Part shown: piece after piece, positions 54,711-63,839 of the stretch
How positions within the stretch are numbered: position 1 is the stretch's first letter
How the letters are laid out: the number at the start of each line of letters is the position of its first letter
Assembly (NCBI GenBank): GCA_019634625.1
Contig: JAHCBA010000026.1
Span: 1 to 64,000, forward strand
Reading direction: 5' to 3'
DNA: 64,000 bases
DNA from: Verrucomicrobiia bacterium
Lineage (GTDB): Bacteria > Verrucomicrobiota > Verrucomicrobiia > Limisphaerales > CAIMTB01
The notes under the pieces: model-generated
What the model saw: the letters and a program-made list of their open reading frames with translations, nothing else
What the model was told of the DNA's origin: nothing
Database searches by the model: none
Position numbers and translations under genes: made by a program

Positions 54711-56117
54711 TCACCTCAACTGCGGCACGCCCGGCACCACCAACGCCCGGTGCGCCTCGACGTGCGCCCGGATGCCCGCCACCACTTCCGGGTAGGCCGC
54801 CGCGACATCGAATCGTTCCGAGGGATCGCGCCCCAGATGAAACAGCAGCGGCGTCTCATGCACCGTCCGTGCCGCCGGACCCGATCCGCCCGAACCCCCA
54901 TGCGTGATGAAGTGCGCCTTCCAATCCCCGAGCCGGCAGGCGTACACCGCATCGGTCCGGTAGAAGAAATAGGGCCGCGCCGGCAGCGGACGTCCCTCGA
55001 ACAGCAGGGACGACAGGTCGTTCCCGTCCAGCGTCACTCCGGCAGGCAGGGGCACACCGGCCATCGCCAGGGCGGTCGGAAACACATCCAGCGTGCTGGC
55101 GGGCTCGTGCGTCACCCCCGGCCGGATCCGGCCCGGCATCCAGGCGATGCCCGGAACGCGCATGCCCCCTTCCCAGGTGCTGCCCTTGCCGTCCCGCAAC
55201 AACCCGGCGCTGCCCCCCTGCTCCCGTTCCGTCAGCCAGGGCCCGTTGTCGCTGGTGAACACCACCAGCGTATTCCCGGCAAGCCCTTCCCGACGCAGCG
55301 CCTCCAGCACCTGACCGACACTCCAGTCCAGTTCCTCGACCACATCCCCATACAACCCGCGCCGGCTCGTCCCCCGGAACGCCTCCGACGCGAACAGCGG
55401 CGTGTGCGGCATCGTGTGCGCCAGGTAGAGAAAAAACGGCCGGTCCTTCTGAGCCTCGATGAACCGCACCGCCTCCTCCGTGTAGCGCCGCGTCAACGTC
55501 GCCTGCCACGCCGGCCGTTCCACAATCGCCCCGTCCCGGATCAACGGCACGTTCCAGCCATCCGCCGGCGGGTCCGGCAGGAACCGCGCCGTCCCGGGCA
55601 GGCCCGGTCTCAAATCCATGTCGTTCGAGTAGGGCAGTCCAAAGCTGACATCGAACCCCTGGTCTCCCGGACGCGACCCGGCATGGATCCCCAGATGCCA
55701 CTTCCCAAGGTGCGCCGTGGCGTATCCCGACGGCTTCAACGCCTCCGCCAGCGTGATCTCGTCCGGAGGCAACCCGCCTGCCGAATCCGGAAACAGCACC
55801 CCGCGCGTCCCCGCCATCTGGATCATCCCGCTCCGCACCGCATGGCGCCCCGTCAGCAACGCCGCCCGGCTCGGCGTGCAGACCGGCGCCGCCGAATAGA
55901 AGTCCGTGAACCGCAGCCCCTCCGCCGCCATCCGGTCCAGATGCGGCGTCCGGATCCCCGGATGCCCGTAACACCCCAGATCCCCATACCCCAGGTCGTC
56001 CGCAAAGATCACCACCACGTTCGGACTCCGCGCCCCCGCCGTCACCGCCATCAGCATCACGCCCGCGACGACAACACCCATCGCCCGCACGAACCGGAGT
56101 GGAACAAGGAATCTCAT
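54711..56117 (-). CDS. Sulfatase (arylsulfatase family, Cys-type)
   Basis: 468 residues with a signal peptide ('[15 protein letters not shown]'). Metal-binding D40/D41 are in '[18 protein letters not shown]'. The formylglycine motif is C80-T-P-S-R in '[17 protein letters not shown]', requiring conversion of C80 by a genuine formylglycine-generating enzyme or anaerobic maturase. '[20 protein letters not shown]' holds the conserved K and H, and '[11 protein letters not shown]' a further D-N pair. It desulfates a sulfated glycan or ester. The SUMF1-fold proteins at 15.5-19.5 kb are not credible maturases for it. Confidence 0.93.
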   Translation of the reverse strand: MRFLVPLRFVRAMGVVVAGVMLMAVTAGARSPNVVVIFADDLGYGDLGCYGHPGIRTPHLDRMAAEGLRFTDFYSAAPVCTPSRAALLTGRHAVRSGMIQMAGTRGVLFPDSAGGLPPDEITLAEALKPSGYATAHLGKWHLGIHAGSRPGDQGFDVSFGLPYSNDMDLRPGLPGTARFLPDPPADGWNVPLIRDGAIVERPAWQATLTRRYTEEAVRFIEAQKDRPFFLYLAHTMPHTPLFASEAFRGTSRRGLYGDVVEELDWSVGQVLEALRREGLAGNTLVVFTSDNGPWLTEREQGGSAGLLRDGKGSTWEGGMRVPGIAWMPGRIRPGVTHEPASTLDVFPTALAMAGVPLPAGVTLDGNDLSSLLFEGRPLPARPYFFYRTDAVYACRLGDWKAHFITHGGSGGSGPAARTVHETPLLFHLGRDPSERFDVAAAYPEVVAGIRAHVEAHRALVVPGVPQLR

Positions 56118-56237
56118 GATCTGACACCGAATCCCCCCCCCGGGAATGCTCCGGCTCCGGGAACACGGCGAAGGCGCGACCCTCCCCCTCCCACCCGCCT
56201 GCCATCAAGGACAACCGCTCCGCTTCGGTGTCCACCC

Positions 56238-56360
56238 GTGCATCCCGGAGTTGTGGGCGAGAAGGCAGCGGATCGGAGGGACGATCTCTGCGAGTCCTCA
56301 ACCCAGCGCTCCACACCCTTGCGGCCTCGTGGAACTCGGCCCTCCGAAGCGCCTCCGCCC
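56238..56360 (+). repeat. Repeat R1, copy without a clear right terminus
   Basis: 'gtgcatcccggagttgtggg' then 'cggagggacgatctctgcga' and the matching right inner arm 'ctcgtggaactcggccctcc'. It ends near 'gaagcgcc', and no right terminal inverted repeat is seen before the arsenate reductase stop. Confidence 0.7.
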
Positions 56361-56389
56361 GGGAGATCCGGACCCTGTCCCTTGCCGCG

Positions 56390-56839
56390 TCATGGTGTTG
56401 TGGGGGAATGAGCCTCCAGCGCTCCGGGCAGGGATTCGACAAACCGCCGGATCTCGTCCCGAACGCGCCGGTAAACGGCCAGCTTCTCCTCTCCGTCCGG
56501 GAGATGCCCTGTCAGCTTCGGAGGGTCTTCAAAGCCGGCATGCACGATGCGCGCTCCACCCGGAAACGCAGGGCAATGTTCATCCGCATGACCGCAGACC
56601 GTCACCACGTAATCGAACCCGACGGGTCCGATGTCGGCCGGCGTCTTGGAGAACTGCCGGGAGATGTCCACGCCGGCCTCCGCCATCACCTGAACCGCAT
56701 GCGGATTCATCCCGTGCTGCTCGATTCCGGCGGAGAACGGCTCCAGGAGGTCGTTCTTGAGGTGGCGGGCCCAGCCTTCAGCCATCTGGCTGCGGCAGGA
56801 GTTTCCCGTGCAGAGGAACAATACCTTCAGCTTTTCCAT
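56390..56839 (-). CDS. arsC: Arsenate reductase, thioredoxin-coupled (low-MW PTP fold)
   Basis: 149 residues. The P-loop 'LFLCTGNSCRSQMAEGWARH' gives C10 and C15. The redox pair is C82 and C89 in 'VTVCGHADEHC'. These are the cysteine positions of the plasmid pI258-type ArsC, which reduces arsenate to arsenite using thioredoxin. No ArsB/Acr3 or ArsR gene is nearby. A perfect 8-bp inverted repeat upstream (56883-56906) is a candidate operator. Confidence 0.92.
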   Translation of the reverse strand: MEKLKVLFLCTGNSCRSQMAEGWARHLKNDLLEPFSAGIEQHGMNPHAVQVMAEAGVDISRQFSKTPADIGPVGFDYVVTVCGHADEHCPAFPGGARIVHAGFEDPPKLTGHLPDGEEKLAVYRRVRDEIRRFVESLPGALEAHSPTTP

Positions 56840-56882
56840 AAGGGATCCGCCGCCCGCTCACCCACGCGCGCAGGACGGCTTC

Positions 56883-56906
56883 ATGTTTCGTTGTGTCGCG
56901 AAACAT
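56883..56906. promoter_or_regulatory. Inverted repeat upstream of arsC, candidate operator
   Basis: 'atgtttcg' and 'cgaaacat' are perfectly symmetrical around an 8-nt spacer, 44 bp upstream of the arsC start, in otherwise AT-richer DNA. Size and spacing suit an ArsR/SmtB-type or other winged-helix repressor. No regulator gene is adjacent. Confidence 0.5.
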
Positions 56907-56954
56907 AAAACAACGCCGCGCTTCGGCTGTCAACGTGTCGATGCCGGAAGGGCG

Positions 56955-57136
56955 GTACTCGTCCTCGTCCTCGAACCCGCAGGTGCACCCTTTCGAGCGT
57001 TGCCTTGTGGCGGGTGCAATCGGTTCGGTCTTGTTCGAACCTCCCATTCCGCGTGGAAACCTGGGAGGGCGAGGGGCAGGGCGATTACGATTACGATTAC
57101 GATTACGATTACGAGTACGATTACGATTACGAGTAC
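56955..57136. repeat. R3 hairpin minisatellite, copy 4 (9 hexamers)
   Basis: The left arm begins 'gtactcgtcctcgtcctcg'. The loop is a diverged version of the 22-23 kb copies ('ggttcg', 'cctcccattccgc', 'gggcagggc' retained). The right arm 57083-57136 is five GATTAC, GAGTAC, two GATTAC and GAGTAC. It occupies most of the 351-bp gene-free gap between arsC and the methyltransferase, 34 kb away from the other copies. Confidence 0.8.
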
Positions 57137-57191
57137 GACGGGAACCCGGGCGGGACTGGCACACTCGCCCGTCGCGTGATGGGATCGACCC

Positions 57192-58031
57192 GTGCTTCGC
57201 GTCCGCCCCATCGATTCCCTCGATCTCCCCGAACTGGCGCCCTACCGCACTCTCCGGCAACCCCATGACCATTACCGCGAGCGTTACTTTGTGGCAGAGG
57301 GAGCCACTGTGGTGCGGCGCCTCATCGAGAGCGATTTGACCCTCTTTTCGGTCCTCCTTCCCGAGGATCGCTTTGAGCCCCTGCGGCCCGCCCTCGAAGC
57401 ACGGCCCGAAACCATTGATGCCTTCATCGGGCCCATGCCGCTTCTCGAGACCATGACCGGCTTCAACCTCTACCAAGGGGTCCTGGCCTGTGCCCGGATC
57501 CCGCCTCCCGCGGAACTCGATGTTGCCTTCGCCATGGCCGATCGACCGCGCTTCTTTGTGGCCACCGACGAACTGGCCAACGCGGAGAACCTCGGCGGAC
57601 TCCTCCGCACGGCCGCCGGTCTGGGCGCCCACGCCCTCCTGGTCGGGGAAACCTGCGCCCATCCCTACCTCCGTCGCTCGGTCCGTGCCTCCATGGGTGC
57701 CCTCTTTTCCCTGCCTGTCGTCGAACCCGTATCCCTGGTCGAAGCCCTCCGCGAGCTGTCCCGTCGCGGTGTCCGCTGCGTCGGCGCCCATCCGCATGCC
57801 ACCGGCATCACCCTGCCCGAGGCGGATCTGCGGGGCGATTGCTGCATCGTCCTCGGCAGCGAAGGACACGGCCTCCGACCCGCCGTCCGTGACGTCTGCG
57901 ATGTCTGCGTCGCCCTCCCCATGCACCACGGCGTGGATTCCCTCAACGTCGCCGCCGCCGGTGCCGTGTTCCTTTACGAGGTCTGGCGACAGCGCCAATC
58001 CCCTCCCGCCAGCGCATCCCAACGCCATTGA
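57192..58031 (+). CDS. SpoU/TrmH-family RNA 2'-O-ribose methyltransferase
   Basis: 279 residues from GTG 57192. An N-terminal RNA-binding-like region ('HDHYRERYFVAEGATVVRRL') is followed by the SPOUT knot: motif 1 'LANAENLGGLLRTAAGLGA' (N and R of motif 1), motif 2 'CIVLGSEGHGLRP' and motif 3 'LPMHHGVDSLNVAAAGAVFL'. It methylates a ribose in tRNA or rRNA with SAM; the target cannot be assigned. First gene of a run with MOSC, mobA and pepP. Confidence 0.9.
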   Translation: MLRVRPIDSLDLPELAPYRTLRQPHDHYRERYFVAEGATVVRRLIESDLTLFSVLLPEDRFEPLRPALEARPETIDAFIGPMPLLETMTGFNLYQGVLACARIPPPAELDVAFAMADRPRFFVATDELANAENLGGLLRTAAGLGAHALLVGETCAHPYLRRSVRASMGALFSLPVVEPVSLVEALRELSRRGVRCVGAHPHATGITLPEADLRGDCCIVLGSEGHGLRPAVRDVCDVCVALPMHHGVDSLNVAAAGAVFLYEVWRQRQSPPASASQRH

Positions 58032-58081
58032 CCGGTCCCGCAAGCCCGCCAACCCTCCCCCGACGCGACGTCACCCCCGTC

Positions 58082-58561
58082 ATGCAGCTCTGCCATCTCT
58101 TCCTCTCGCCCGGTCACAACTACTTCGGGCACCACGAGCAACCCCCTGGCGATCACCCCATCGTCGAGGTCGGACAACTGGAGTGCGTTGCCGGGCAGGG
58201 CATCCGTGGCGACCGCTTCTGCGGGTTCCGCCCGGAATACAAGGGCCAGATCACCTTCTTCGAAATGGAGACCTACGACGACCTCTGCCGGGCCTTCGGC
58301 GTCTCGAACCGTCATCCGGGCGTGTTCCGCCGCAACGTCCTCTGCCGCGGCGTCGCCCTGAAGGACCTCATCGACACCGAATTCACGGTGCAAGGCGTGC
58401 GGTTCCTTGGCGTCGAGGAATGCCGGCCCTGCCACTGGATGAACCTCGCCTTCGGCCCCGGCGCCGAGAACGCCCTCCGTGGTCGCGGCGGCCTGCGCGC
58501 CCGCATCCTCTCCCACGGCATCCTTCACCGCGACCCATGCCCGTCCGCTTCAGCGCCGTGA
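58082..58561 (+). CDS. MOSC-domain protein (molybdenum cofactor related)
   Basis: 159 residues from ATG 58082; a TTG at 58028 overlapping the methyltransferase stop is an alternative. 'LFLSPGHNYFGHHEQPPGDH', 'CVAGQGIRGDRFCGF', 'NVLCRGVALKDLI', 'VQGVRFLGVEECRPCHWMN' fit a compact MOSC domain, with the conserved cysteine C-R-P-C. MOSC proteins bind sulfur carriers or molybdopterin-like ligands. Its 3' end overlaps mobA by 25 bp, supporting a molybdenum-cofactor role. Confidence 0.85.
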   Translation: MQLCHLFLSPGHNYFGHHEQPPGDHPIVEVGQLECVAGQGIRGDRFCGFRPEYKGQITFFEMETYDDLCRAFGVSNRHPGVFRRNVLCRGVALKDLIDTEFTVQGVRFLGVEECRPCHWMNLAFGPGAENALRGRGGLRARILSHGILHRDPCPSASAP

Positions 58562-59118
58562 TCCTCGCCGGCGGCGCCTCGTCCCGCATGGGGCGCGACA
58601 AGGCCTGGATCGAACTCGACGGCCACCCCCTCCTCCGCCGTCAACTCGACCTCGCCCGGGCCGCCGGTGCCGACGACCTCTGGATCTCCGGACGCCCGGA
58701 CACCGACTACTCCGGCCTCGACGCGCCGGTCCTGCTCGACCGCACCCCGGGGCTCGGCCCGCTGGCCGGACTTCACCGCGGCCTCGAAGCCGCCCGCCAC
58801 GACCTCGTCCTCGCCCTCGCCGTGGATCTCGCCCGGCTCACCCCGGACTGGTTGCGCCTCGTCGCCGGCCATGGCGCCCCCGGCTGCGGCGCGGTTCCCG
58901 TCGCCGACGGTCGCCCCCAACCCCTTGCCGCCTTCTACCCCCGCGCCATCGCACCCCGCGTCGCCCGACACCTCGCCGGCCGGCGCCTCGCCCTCCAGGC
59001 CCTGGTTGCCGACGGCGTGGCGCAGGGCGAACTCGTCCTGGTTTCCCTAGGGCCCGAGGCCGCTCCCGCCTTCGCCAATTGGAACGTCCCCGCCGACCTT
59101 CCGAAGCCGCCGCCCTGA
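58537..59118 (+). CDS. mobA: Molybdenum cofactor guanylyltransferase
   Basis: 193 residues from ATG 58537. The nucleotidyltransferase P-loop 'VILAGGASSRMGRDKAWIEL' and 'PGLGPLAGLHRGLEAARHDL' are diagnostic. The metal site is in 'LALAVDLARL' (an A-V-D-L variant of the common C-D-M-P). 'AFYPRA' is also conserved. It attaches GMP to molybdopterin in the cytoplasm. Confidence 0.9.
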   Translation: MPVRFSAVILAGGASSRMGRDKAWIELDGHPLLRRQLDLARAAGADDLWISGRPDTDYSGLDAPVLLDRTPGLGPLAGLHRGLEAARHDLVLALAVDLARLTPDWLRLVAGHGAPGCGAVPVADGRPQPLAAFYPRAIAPRVARHLAGRRLALQALVADGVAQGELVLVSLGPEAAPAFANWNVPADLPKPPP

Positions 59119-59177
59119 TCCCGGGCCGCCCCCCCCCGGACTTCCGGTCCGGCGCCTTCTCCATCATTCTCCCCGCC

Positions 59178-60470
59178 ATGCGCCACGCGCCGATCGATCC
59201 CCAGCTCTTCGTCGAGAACCGCCGTCGGTTGATGCGTCTCCTGCCCCCGGGCTCCCTCGCCGTCGTCAACGCCAACGACATCCTCCCCACCAATGCCGAC
59301 GGCACCCTCCGCCCCGTCCCCAACGCGGACCTCTTCCACCTCACCGGCGTCGAACAGGAGGAAACCCTCCTCGTCCTCTTCCCCGACGCCGACGACGAGC
59401 GCCTGCGGGAAGTCCTCTTCCTCCGCGAAACCAGCGACCTCATCGCCACCTGGGAGGGACGCAAGCTCTCCCGCGAAGCGGCCCGCGAAGCCACCGGCAT
59501 CCGCAATGTCCAGTGGCTCGCCGAGTTTCCCCGCCTCTTTCACCGCCTCATGTGCGAGGCCGATCACGTCTGGCTCAATTCCAACGAACACAAGCGCGCC
59601 GACATCGTGGTCGAAACCCGCGAGGCCCGCTTCGTCCGCTGGGTCCGCGAACGCTATCCCCTCCATCAGTACCACCGCCTCGCCCGCCTCATGCACCGGC
59701 TCCGCGCCGTCAAGCATCCCCACGAGGTGGACCTCGTCCGCCAGGCCTGCGCCATCACCCGCGCCGGGTTCGAACGCGTCGCCCGCTTCGTCCAGCCCGG
59801 CGTTTCCGAACATGAGGTCGAGGCCGAGTTCGCCCACGAGTTCCTCCGCCGTCGTGCCAGCTTCGCCTATTCGCCCATCATCGCCTCCGGCCCCAATGCC
59901 TGCATCCTCCACTACGGCGAAAACGACCAGACCTGCCGCGACGGCGACCTCCTCCTCCTCGATGTCGCCGCCGCGTACGCCAACTACGCCTCCGATCTCA
60001 CCCGCACCCTCCCCGTCAACGGCCGCTTCACCGCCCGCCAACGCCGGGTGTACGAGGCCGTCCTGCGCGTCCTCCGCGGCGCCATCGCCCAGCTCCGGCC
60101 CGGCGTGAAATGGAAACACTGGCAGGAGGCCGCCGAGGAGGCCATGGCCCGCGAATGCGTGGACCTCGGCCTCCTCACACTCCGCGACCTCCGCGAAAAC
60201 CCCGAGGACCCCATGCGTCGCCCGGTCAAACGCTTCTTCATGCACGGACTCGGCCACCCCATCGGCCTCGATGTCCACGACGTCGGCTTCACCACCGAAC
60301 CCTTCGCCCCCGGCTGGATCATGACCGTCGAACCCGGCCTCTACCTCAAGGACGAGGGCATCGGCGTCCGCCTCGAAAACGTCGTCCTCATCACCGGGGA
60401 CGGCCCGGTGGATCTCATGGCCGACATCCCCATCGATCCCGACGCCATCGAGGCGCTCATGAAGGGCTGA
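59178..60470 (+). CDS. pepP: Xaa-Pro aminopeptidase (M24 family)
   Basis: 430 residues from ATG 59178; the long upstream extension in frame is only a shadow of mobA. N-terminal domain 'NADGTLRPVPNADLFHLTGV'. Catalytic pita-bread fold: metal ligands D and D in 'LLLLDVAAAYANYASDLTRT', H in 'FMHGLGHPIGLDVHDVG', and E, E in 'MTVEPGLYL' and 'GVRLENVVLI'. It removes N-terminal residues before proline. The stop lies in the first unit of a 21-bp tandem duplication. Confidence 0.93.
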   Translation: MRHAPIDPQLFVENRRRLMRLLPPGSLAVVNANDILPTNADGTLRPVPNADLFHLTGVEQEETLLVLFPDADDERLREVLFLRETSDLIATWEGRKLSREAAREATGIRNVQWLAEFPRLFHRLMCEADHVWLNSNEHKRADIVVETREARFVRWVRERYPLHQYHRLARLMHRLRAVKHPHEVDLVRQACAITRAGFERVARFVQPGVSEHEVEAEFAHEFLRRRASFAYSPIIASGPNACILHYGENDQTCRDGDLLLLDVAAAYANYASDLTRTLPVNGRFTARQRRVYEAVLRVLRGAIAQLRPGVKWKHWQEAAEEAMARECVDLGLLTLRDLRENPEDPMRRPVKRFFMHGLGHPIGLDVHDVGFTTEPFAPGWIMTVEPGLYLKDEGIGVRLENVVLITGDGPVDLMADIPIDPDAIEALMKG

Positions 60471-60504
60471 ACCGCCCCGGGGTAGGGCTGAACCGCCCCG
60501 GGGT
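60463..60504. repeat. 21-bp perfect tandem duplication at the pepP stop
   Basis: 'agggctgaaccgccccgggg' plus t occurs twice without a gap (60463-60483, 60484-60504). The first copy contains the pepP TGA. The second runs directly into the R5 half element, suggesting a duplication produced during insertion or excision of that element. Confidence 0.7.
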
Positions 60505-60526
60505 CAGATCTGTGAATTTGACATTT
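60500..60526. repeat. R5 half element
   Basis: 'ggggtcagatctgtgaattt' then 'gacattt' matches the left arm of the palindrome at 7254-7277 with one substitution, including the adjacent 'ttt'. No right arm follows before the helicase gene. Confidence 0.65.
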
Positions 60527-60608
60527 GCCCCCCTTCCGAGGTTCCGACGGCAGCCCGTCCAAGCCACCGATCCGACCCCGGCTCCCACCCCATCATTCCA
60601 CTCCCCTG

Positions 60609-60640
60609 CGCCTCGTGGAACCCGGCCCTCCGGTTTCACG
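60609..60640. repeat. Repeat R1, inner-arm fragment
   Basis: 'gcctcgtggaacccggccct' followed by 'ccgg' equals the right inner arm of the R1 copy at 62773. The terminal repeats are missing. It overlaps the 3' end of the helicase gene by a few bases. Confidence 0.5.
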
Positions 60641-62681
60641 GCCCCATTTGCGCCACCCGGTCCCGCATCCCCGCGAACAGGCTCTTTCCCGTGTCCGACG
60701 CCACCGGCTTGCGCGCCGCGGCGTCCTCGTGCTCGACCAGTTCCGGCGGCAGCTCGCGCAGGAACGACGAGGGTTGCGCCGGCAACGCCTGCCCGTACCG
60801 CTTGCGCCCCTCGCAATGCGACAACGTCAGTGTCTGCATCGCCCGGGTCAGGGCCACATAAAACAGCCGGCGTTCCTCATCGAGCGTCCCCTCCTCCTTC
60901 GCCCGCGTGTGCGGCAGCAGCCCCTCTTCGAGCCCGACGATGTACACGTGCGGAAACTCAAGCCCCTTGCAACTGTGCATCGTGATCAGCGTGACCTCGT
61001 CGCCATGCTTCTCTGAACTCGATGACCGATCGGTGTCCAAAGCCATGTCCGCCAATCCCTCCGCCAACCGGTCCGGCCCGGTCCCGCCCGTCGCCGCTTC
61101 AGGACCGTCCAGCGCGGCAATGAGTTCCTTCAGATTGCGAATCCGGTTCTCCGCCGCCTCGAGGTTTCGTTCCGACTTCCGCAGGTGATCCCAGTACCCC
61201 ACCTCCGTCAGGACCCCCTCGGCCCACGGACCCAGCGGCTGCCCCGCCTGGATCGATTCCAGACGTTGCCGGGTCTCCTCCACCCACAGGATGAACTTCT
61301 GCAGCGCCTCCCGCGTCCGCACCGCCAGCCCCTCCTGAACGTCCGTGTGCCGCATCGCTGCGAACACGGAACACTGCCGCTCCTGGCTCGCCCCCAGCAA
61401 CCGCTCAAGCGTCACATCGCTCAAGCCCCGCGCCGGCACATTCGCAATCCGCAGCAGGCTCGCATCGTCGTCGGGCTGATGCAGCATCTTGAGGTAGGCC
61501 AGGAAATCCCGGATCTCGAGCCGGTCGAAGAACGATTGTCCCCCCACGATCCGGTACCGCACCCTGGCCCGCCGCAGCGCCGCCTCCATCGGGCGCGACT
61601 GCTGGTTGGTCCGGAACAGCACCGCCTGCTGCCCCCACGGGATCGCCCGCGACATCCGCCCCAGCTCGATCTCGTCCACCACCCACTGCGCCTCCGCCTC
61701 GTCGTGCGCGCAACTCACCAGCCGGATCTTCCGTCCCTCGCCGTGCCGCGACCACAGGTTCTTCCCGCGCCGCCTCGGGTTGTTCCGGATCACGTGGTTG
61801 GCGGCGGTCAGGATCGTGTTCGTGGACCGGTAGTTCTGCTCCAGCAGGACCACCTTCACCTCCGGGAAGTGCCGCTCGAAATCCAGGAGGTTCGCGATCT
61901 CCGCCCCGCGCCACCCGTAGATGCTCTGGTCGTCGTCCCCCACCACGCACAGATTCCGATGCTCCACCGCCAGCGCCCGCACCAGCTCGAACTGCGCCCC
62001 GTTGGTGTCCTGGTACTCGTCCACCATCACATACCGGTACCGCGCCCGGCATTCCTCAAGGGCGTCCGCATGCGCCCGGAACAACCGGATGGGCAGCAGG
62101 ATGAGATCGTCGAAATCCACCGCGTTCGCCGCCCGCAAGGCGGTCTCGTACCGCCGCCGCAGATGCCGCGCCAGCGCCATCCCGTCCTGGGTCACCGGCA
62201 GTTCCGCGTCCGGCGGGGCGTTCCGCAGCCGGCTCAGCGCCGCCAGCACGTCCTGCGGCTTCGCCTTGATGTCCCTCTCGCTGAGCGTCGCCAGCAACCG
62301 CTTCACCACCCCCAGCTGCTCGGTGTCGTCGTAGATCGTGAAGTTCGCCTTGTACCCCAGCTTCTCGATGTGACGCCGCAGGATCCGCACCCCCAGCGAA
62401 TGGAAGGTGCACATCGTCGGACGTTCCGTCTCCCGCCCCTCCCGCGACCGCCGCGCCGGCACCAACTGCCGCACCCGCCCCAGCATCTCCCGCGCCGCCT
62501 TGTTCGTGAACGTCACCGCCAGGATGTTCCCCGGCGCCACCCCCCGGTGCAGCATCCACGCAATCCGGTGCGTGATGACCCGCGTCTTCCCGGTGCCCGC
62601 CCCCGCCAGGATCAGCACCGGCCCGTCCACCGTGGTCACTGCCTCGCGCTGCTGCGGGTTGAGGTCCGAAAGGTCGAACAT
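60636..62681 (-). CDS. UvrD/PcrA/Rep-type superfamily 1 DNA helicase
   Basis: 681 residues from ATG 62681; an in-frame extension to 62918 crosses repeat R1 and is rejected. 'LNPQQREAV' is the Q motif. Walker A is 'LAGAGTGKTRVITHRIAWML' (25-44), motif II 'VMVDEYQDTNGAQFELVRAL', motif III 'VGDDDQSIYGWRGAE', motif IV 'LEQNYRST', motif V 'LITMHSCKGLEFPHVYIVGL', motif VI 'RRLFYVALTRA'. It unwinds DNA 3'-5' in repair or replication restart. Confidence 0.95.
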   Translation of the reverse strand: MFDLSDLNPQQREAVTTVDGPVLILAGAGTGKTRVITHRIAWMLHRGVAPGNILAVTFTNKAAREMLGRVRQLVPARRSREGRETERPTMCTFHSLGVRILRRHIEKLGYKANFTIYDDTEQLGVVKRLLATLSERDIKAKPQDVLAALSRLRNAPPDAELPVTQDGMALARHLRRRYETALRAANAVDFDDLILLPIRLFRAHADALEECRARYRYVMVDEYQDTNGAQFELVRALAVEHRNLCVVGDDDQSIYGWRGAEIANLLDFERHFPEVKVVLLEQNYRSTNTILTAANHVIRNNPRRRGKNLWSRHGEGRKIRLVSCAHDEAEAQWVVDEIELGRMSRAIPWGQQAVLFRTNQQSRPMEAALRRARVRYRIVGGQSFFDRLEIRDFLAYLKMLHQPDDDASLLRIANVPARGLSDVTLERLLGASQERQCSVFAAMRHTDVQEGLAVRTREALQKFILWVEETRQRLESIQAGQPLGPWAEGVLTEVGYWDHLRKSERNLEAAENRIRNLKELIAALDGPEAATGGTGPDRLAEGLADMALDTDRSSSSEKHGDEVTLITMHSCKGLEFPHVYIVGLEEGLLPHTRAKEEGTLDEERRLFYVALTRAMQTLTLSHCEGRKRYGQALPAQPSSFLRELPPELVEHEDAAARKPVASDTGKSLFAGMRDRVAQMGP

Positions 62682-62772
62682 GGGGCGCGGAGTGTAAGTA
62701 CCCGCCGCCCGAGGGCAATCGGCTTCCCACAGCGCCGCAAACACCCCGTGTTCCGCGAACGGGTGCCTCCGG

Positions 62773-62931
62773 GTGCATCCCGGAGTTGTGGGTGAGGAGG
62801 CGGCGAATCGGAGGGACGAACTCCGCGAGTCCTCGATCCAACGCTCCACACCGTTGCGGCCTCGTGGAACCCGGCCCTCCGGGATGACGCGTCGCGAAAT
62901 TCGCACCTCTCCCCACAACTTCGGGATGCAC
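62773..62931 (+). repeat. Repeat R1, full copy
   Basis: Left end 'gtgcatcccggagttgtggg', right end the complement of 'gtgcatcccgaagttgtggg', 159 bp apart (same length as the copy at 4661). Inner arms are 'cggagggacgaactccgcg' and the complement of 'cggagggccgggttccacg'. An extra 'gtcgcgaaattcgcacctct' lies between the inner and right arms, the end type also seen at 52697. It occupies half of the 320-bp gap between the divergent helicase and fabG genes. Confidence 0.8.
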
Positions 62932-63001
62932 GGCTGGCGATTTTATGCCGCGGACGCCGCATTGACATCCGCCCGAGGGTCTCTGCCACTCTCCCCGGAC
63001 C

Positions 63002-63745
63002 ATGAGTCTGCTGGCGGGCAAATCGGCGGTGGTCACCGGAGCGGGTCGCGGCATCGGCCGCGCCATCGCCCTGCGCTTCGCCGCGGAAGGCGCCAATGTG
63101 GCCTGCGTCTCCCGTACCCGGGAGAACGCCGAGCGGGTCGCGGAGGAGGTCCGAAGCGCCGGTCGCCAGGCCTGGGCCTTTGCCGTCGATGTCGCCGATG
63201 CAGAGGCCGTCCGCCAGGCCGGCGAAGCCATCCTCGCCGAAATCAAGGCCGTCGATGTCCTCGTCAACAATGCCGGGATCACCCGCGACGGCCTGGTCAT
63301 GCGCCTGGCCGAATCGGACTGGGACGAGGTCCTCGACACCAACCTCAAGGGCGCCTTCCACGTCACCCGCGCCTTCTCCCGCGCCTTCCTCAAGCAACGC
63401 TCCGGGCGCATCATCAACGTGGCCTCCATCATCGGTCTCATCGGCAATGCCGGTCAGGCCAACTACGCCGCCAGCAAGGCCGGCCTCATCGGTTTCACCA
63501 AGTCGGTCGCCCGGGAATTCGCCTCCCGCGGCGTCACCTGCAACGCCATCGCTCCGGGCTTCATCACCACCGACATGACCGCCGCCCTGGGCGACGACCT
63601 GAGGGCCCAACTCCTCGCCCGCATCCCCATGAACTGCCTGGGTGAACCCGAGGACATCGCCCAGGCCGCCCTCTACCTCGCCGGCCCGGGAGGACGCTAC
63701 GTCACCGGTCAGGTCCTTGTCGTGGACGGCGGCATGGTCATGTAA
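63002..63745 (+). CDS. fabG: 3-oxoacyl-[acyl-carrier-protein] reductase
   Basis: 247 residues, SDR family. NADPH-binding 'VVTGAGRGIGRAIALRF' (10-26), 'LVNNAG' (87-92), and the catalytic triad S142, Y155, K159 in 'NVASIIGLIG' and 'GQANYAASKAGLIGFTKSVA'. It reduces 3-oxoacyl-ACP in fatty-acid synthesis. acpP follows 94 bp downstream, the classical order. A 'ttgaca' 35 bp upstream of the ATG (62962) may be part of its promoter. Confidence 0.94.
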   Translation: MSLLAGKSAVVTGAGRGIGRAIALRFAAEGANVACVSRTRENAERVAEEVRSAGRQAWAFAVDVADAEAVRQAGEAILAEIKAVDVLVNNAGITRDGLVMRLAESDWDEVLDTNLKGAFHVTRAFSRAFLKQRSGRIINVASIIGLIGNAGQANYAASKAGLIGFTKSVAREFASRGVTCNAIAPGFITTDMTAALGDDLRAQLLARIPMNCLGEPEDIAQAALYLAGPGGRYVTGQVLVVDGGMVM

Positions 63746-63783
63746 CAACCCCTCTCGGCGGGCGGGCGGTCACGTTTCGGGAC

Positions 63784-63812
63784 TTGACGCCCCTGCACCC
63801 GCCACCTAACAG
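63784..63812 (+). promoter_or_regulatory. Possible promoter for acpP
   Basis: 'ttgacg' (63784-63789) and 'taacag' (63807-63812) are 17 bp apart, 27 bp before the acpP start. The -35 matches the sigma-70 consensus at five of six bases, the -10 only at three. Confidence 0.3.
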
Positions 63813-63839
63813 ACACGCGCAAACAACACATCGGCTCCC

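Noticed and set aside
62682-62918. N-terminal extension of the helicase frame
   Set aside because: It consists of translated repeat R1; the conserved 'LNPQQREAV' begins just after ATG 62681.
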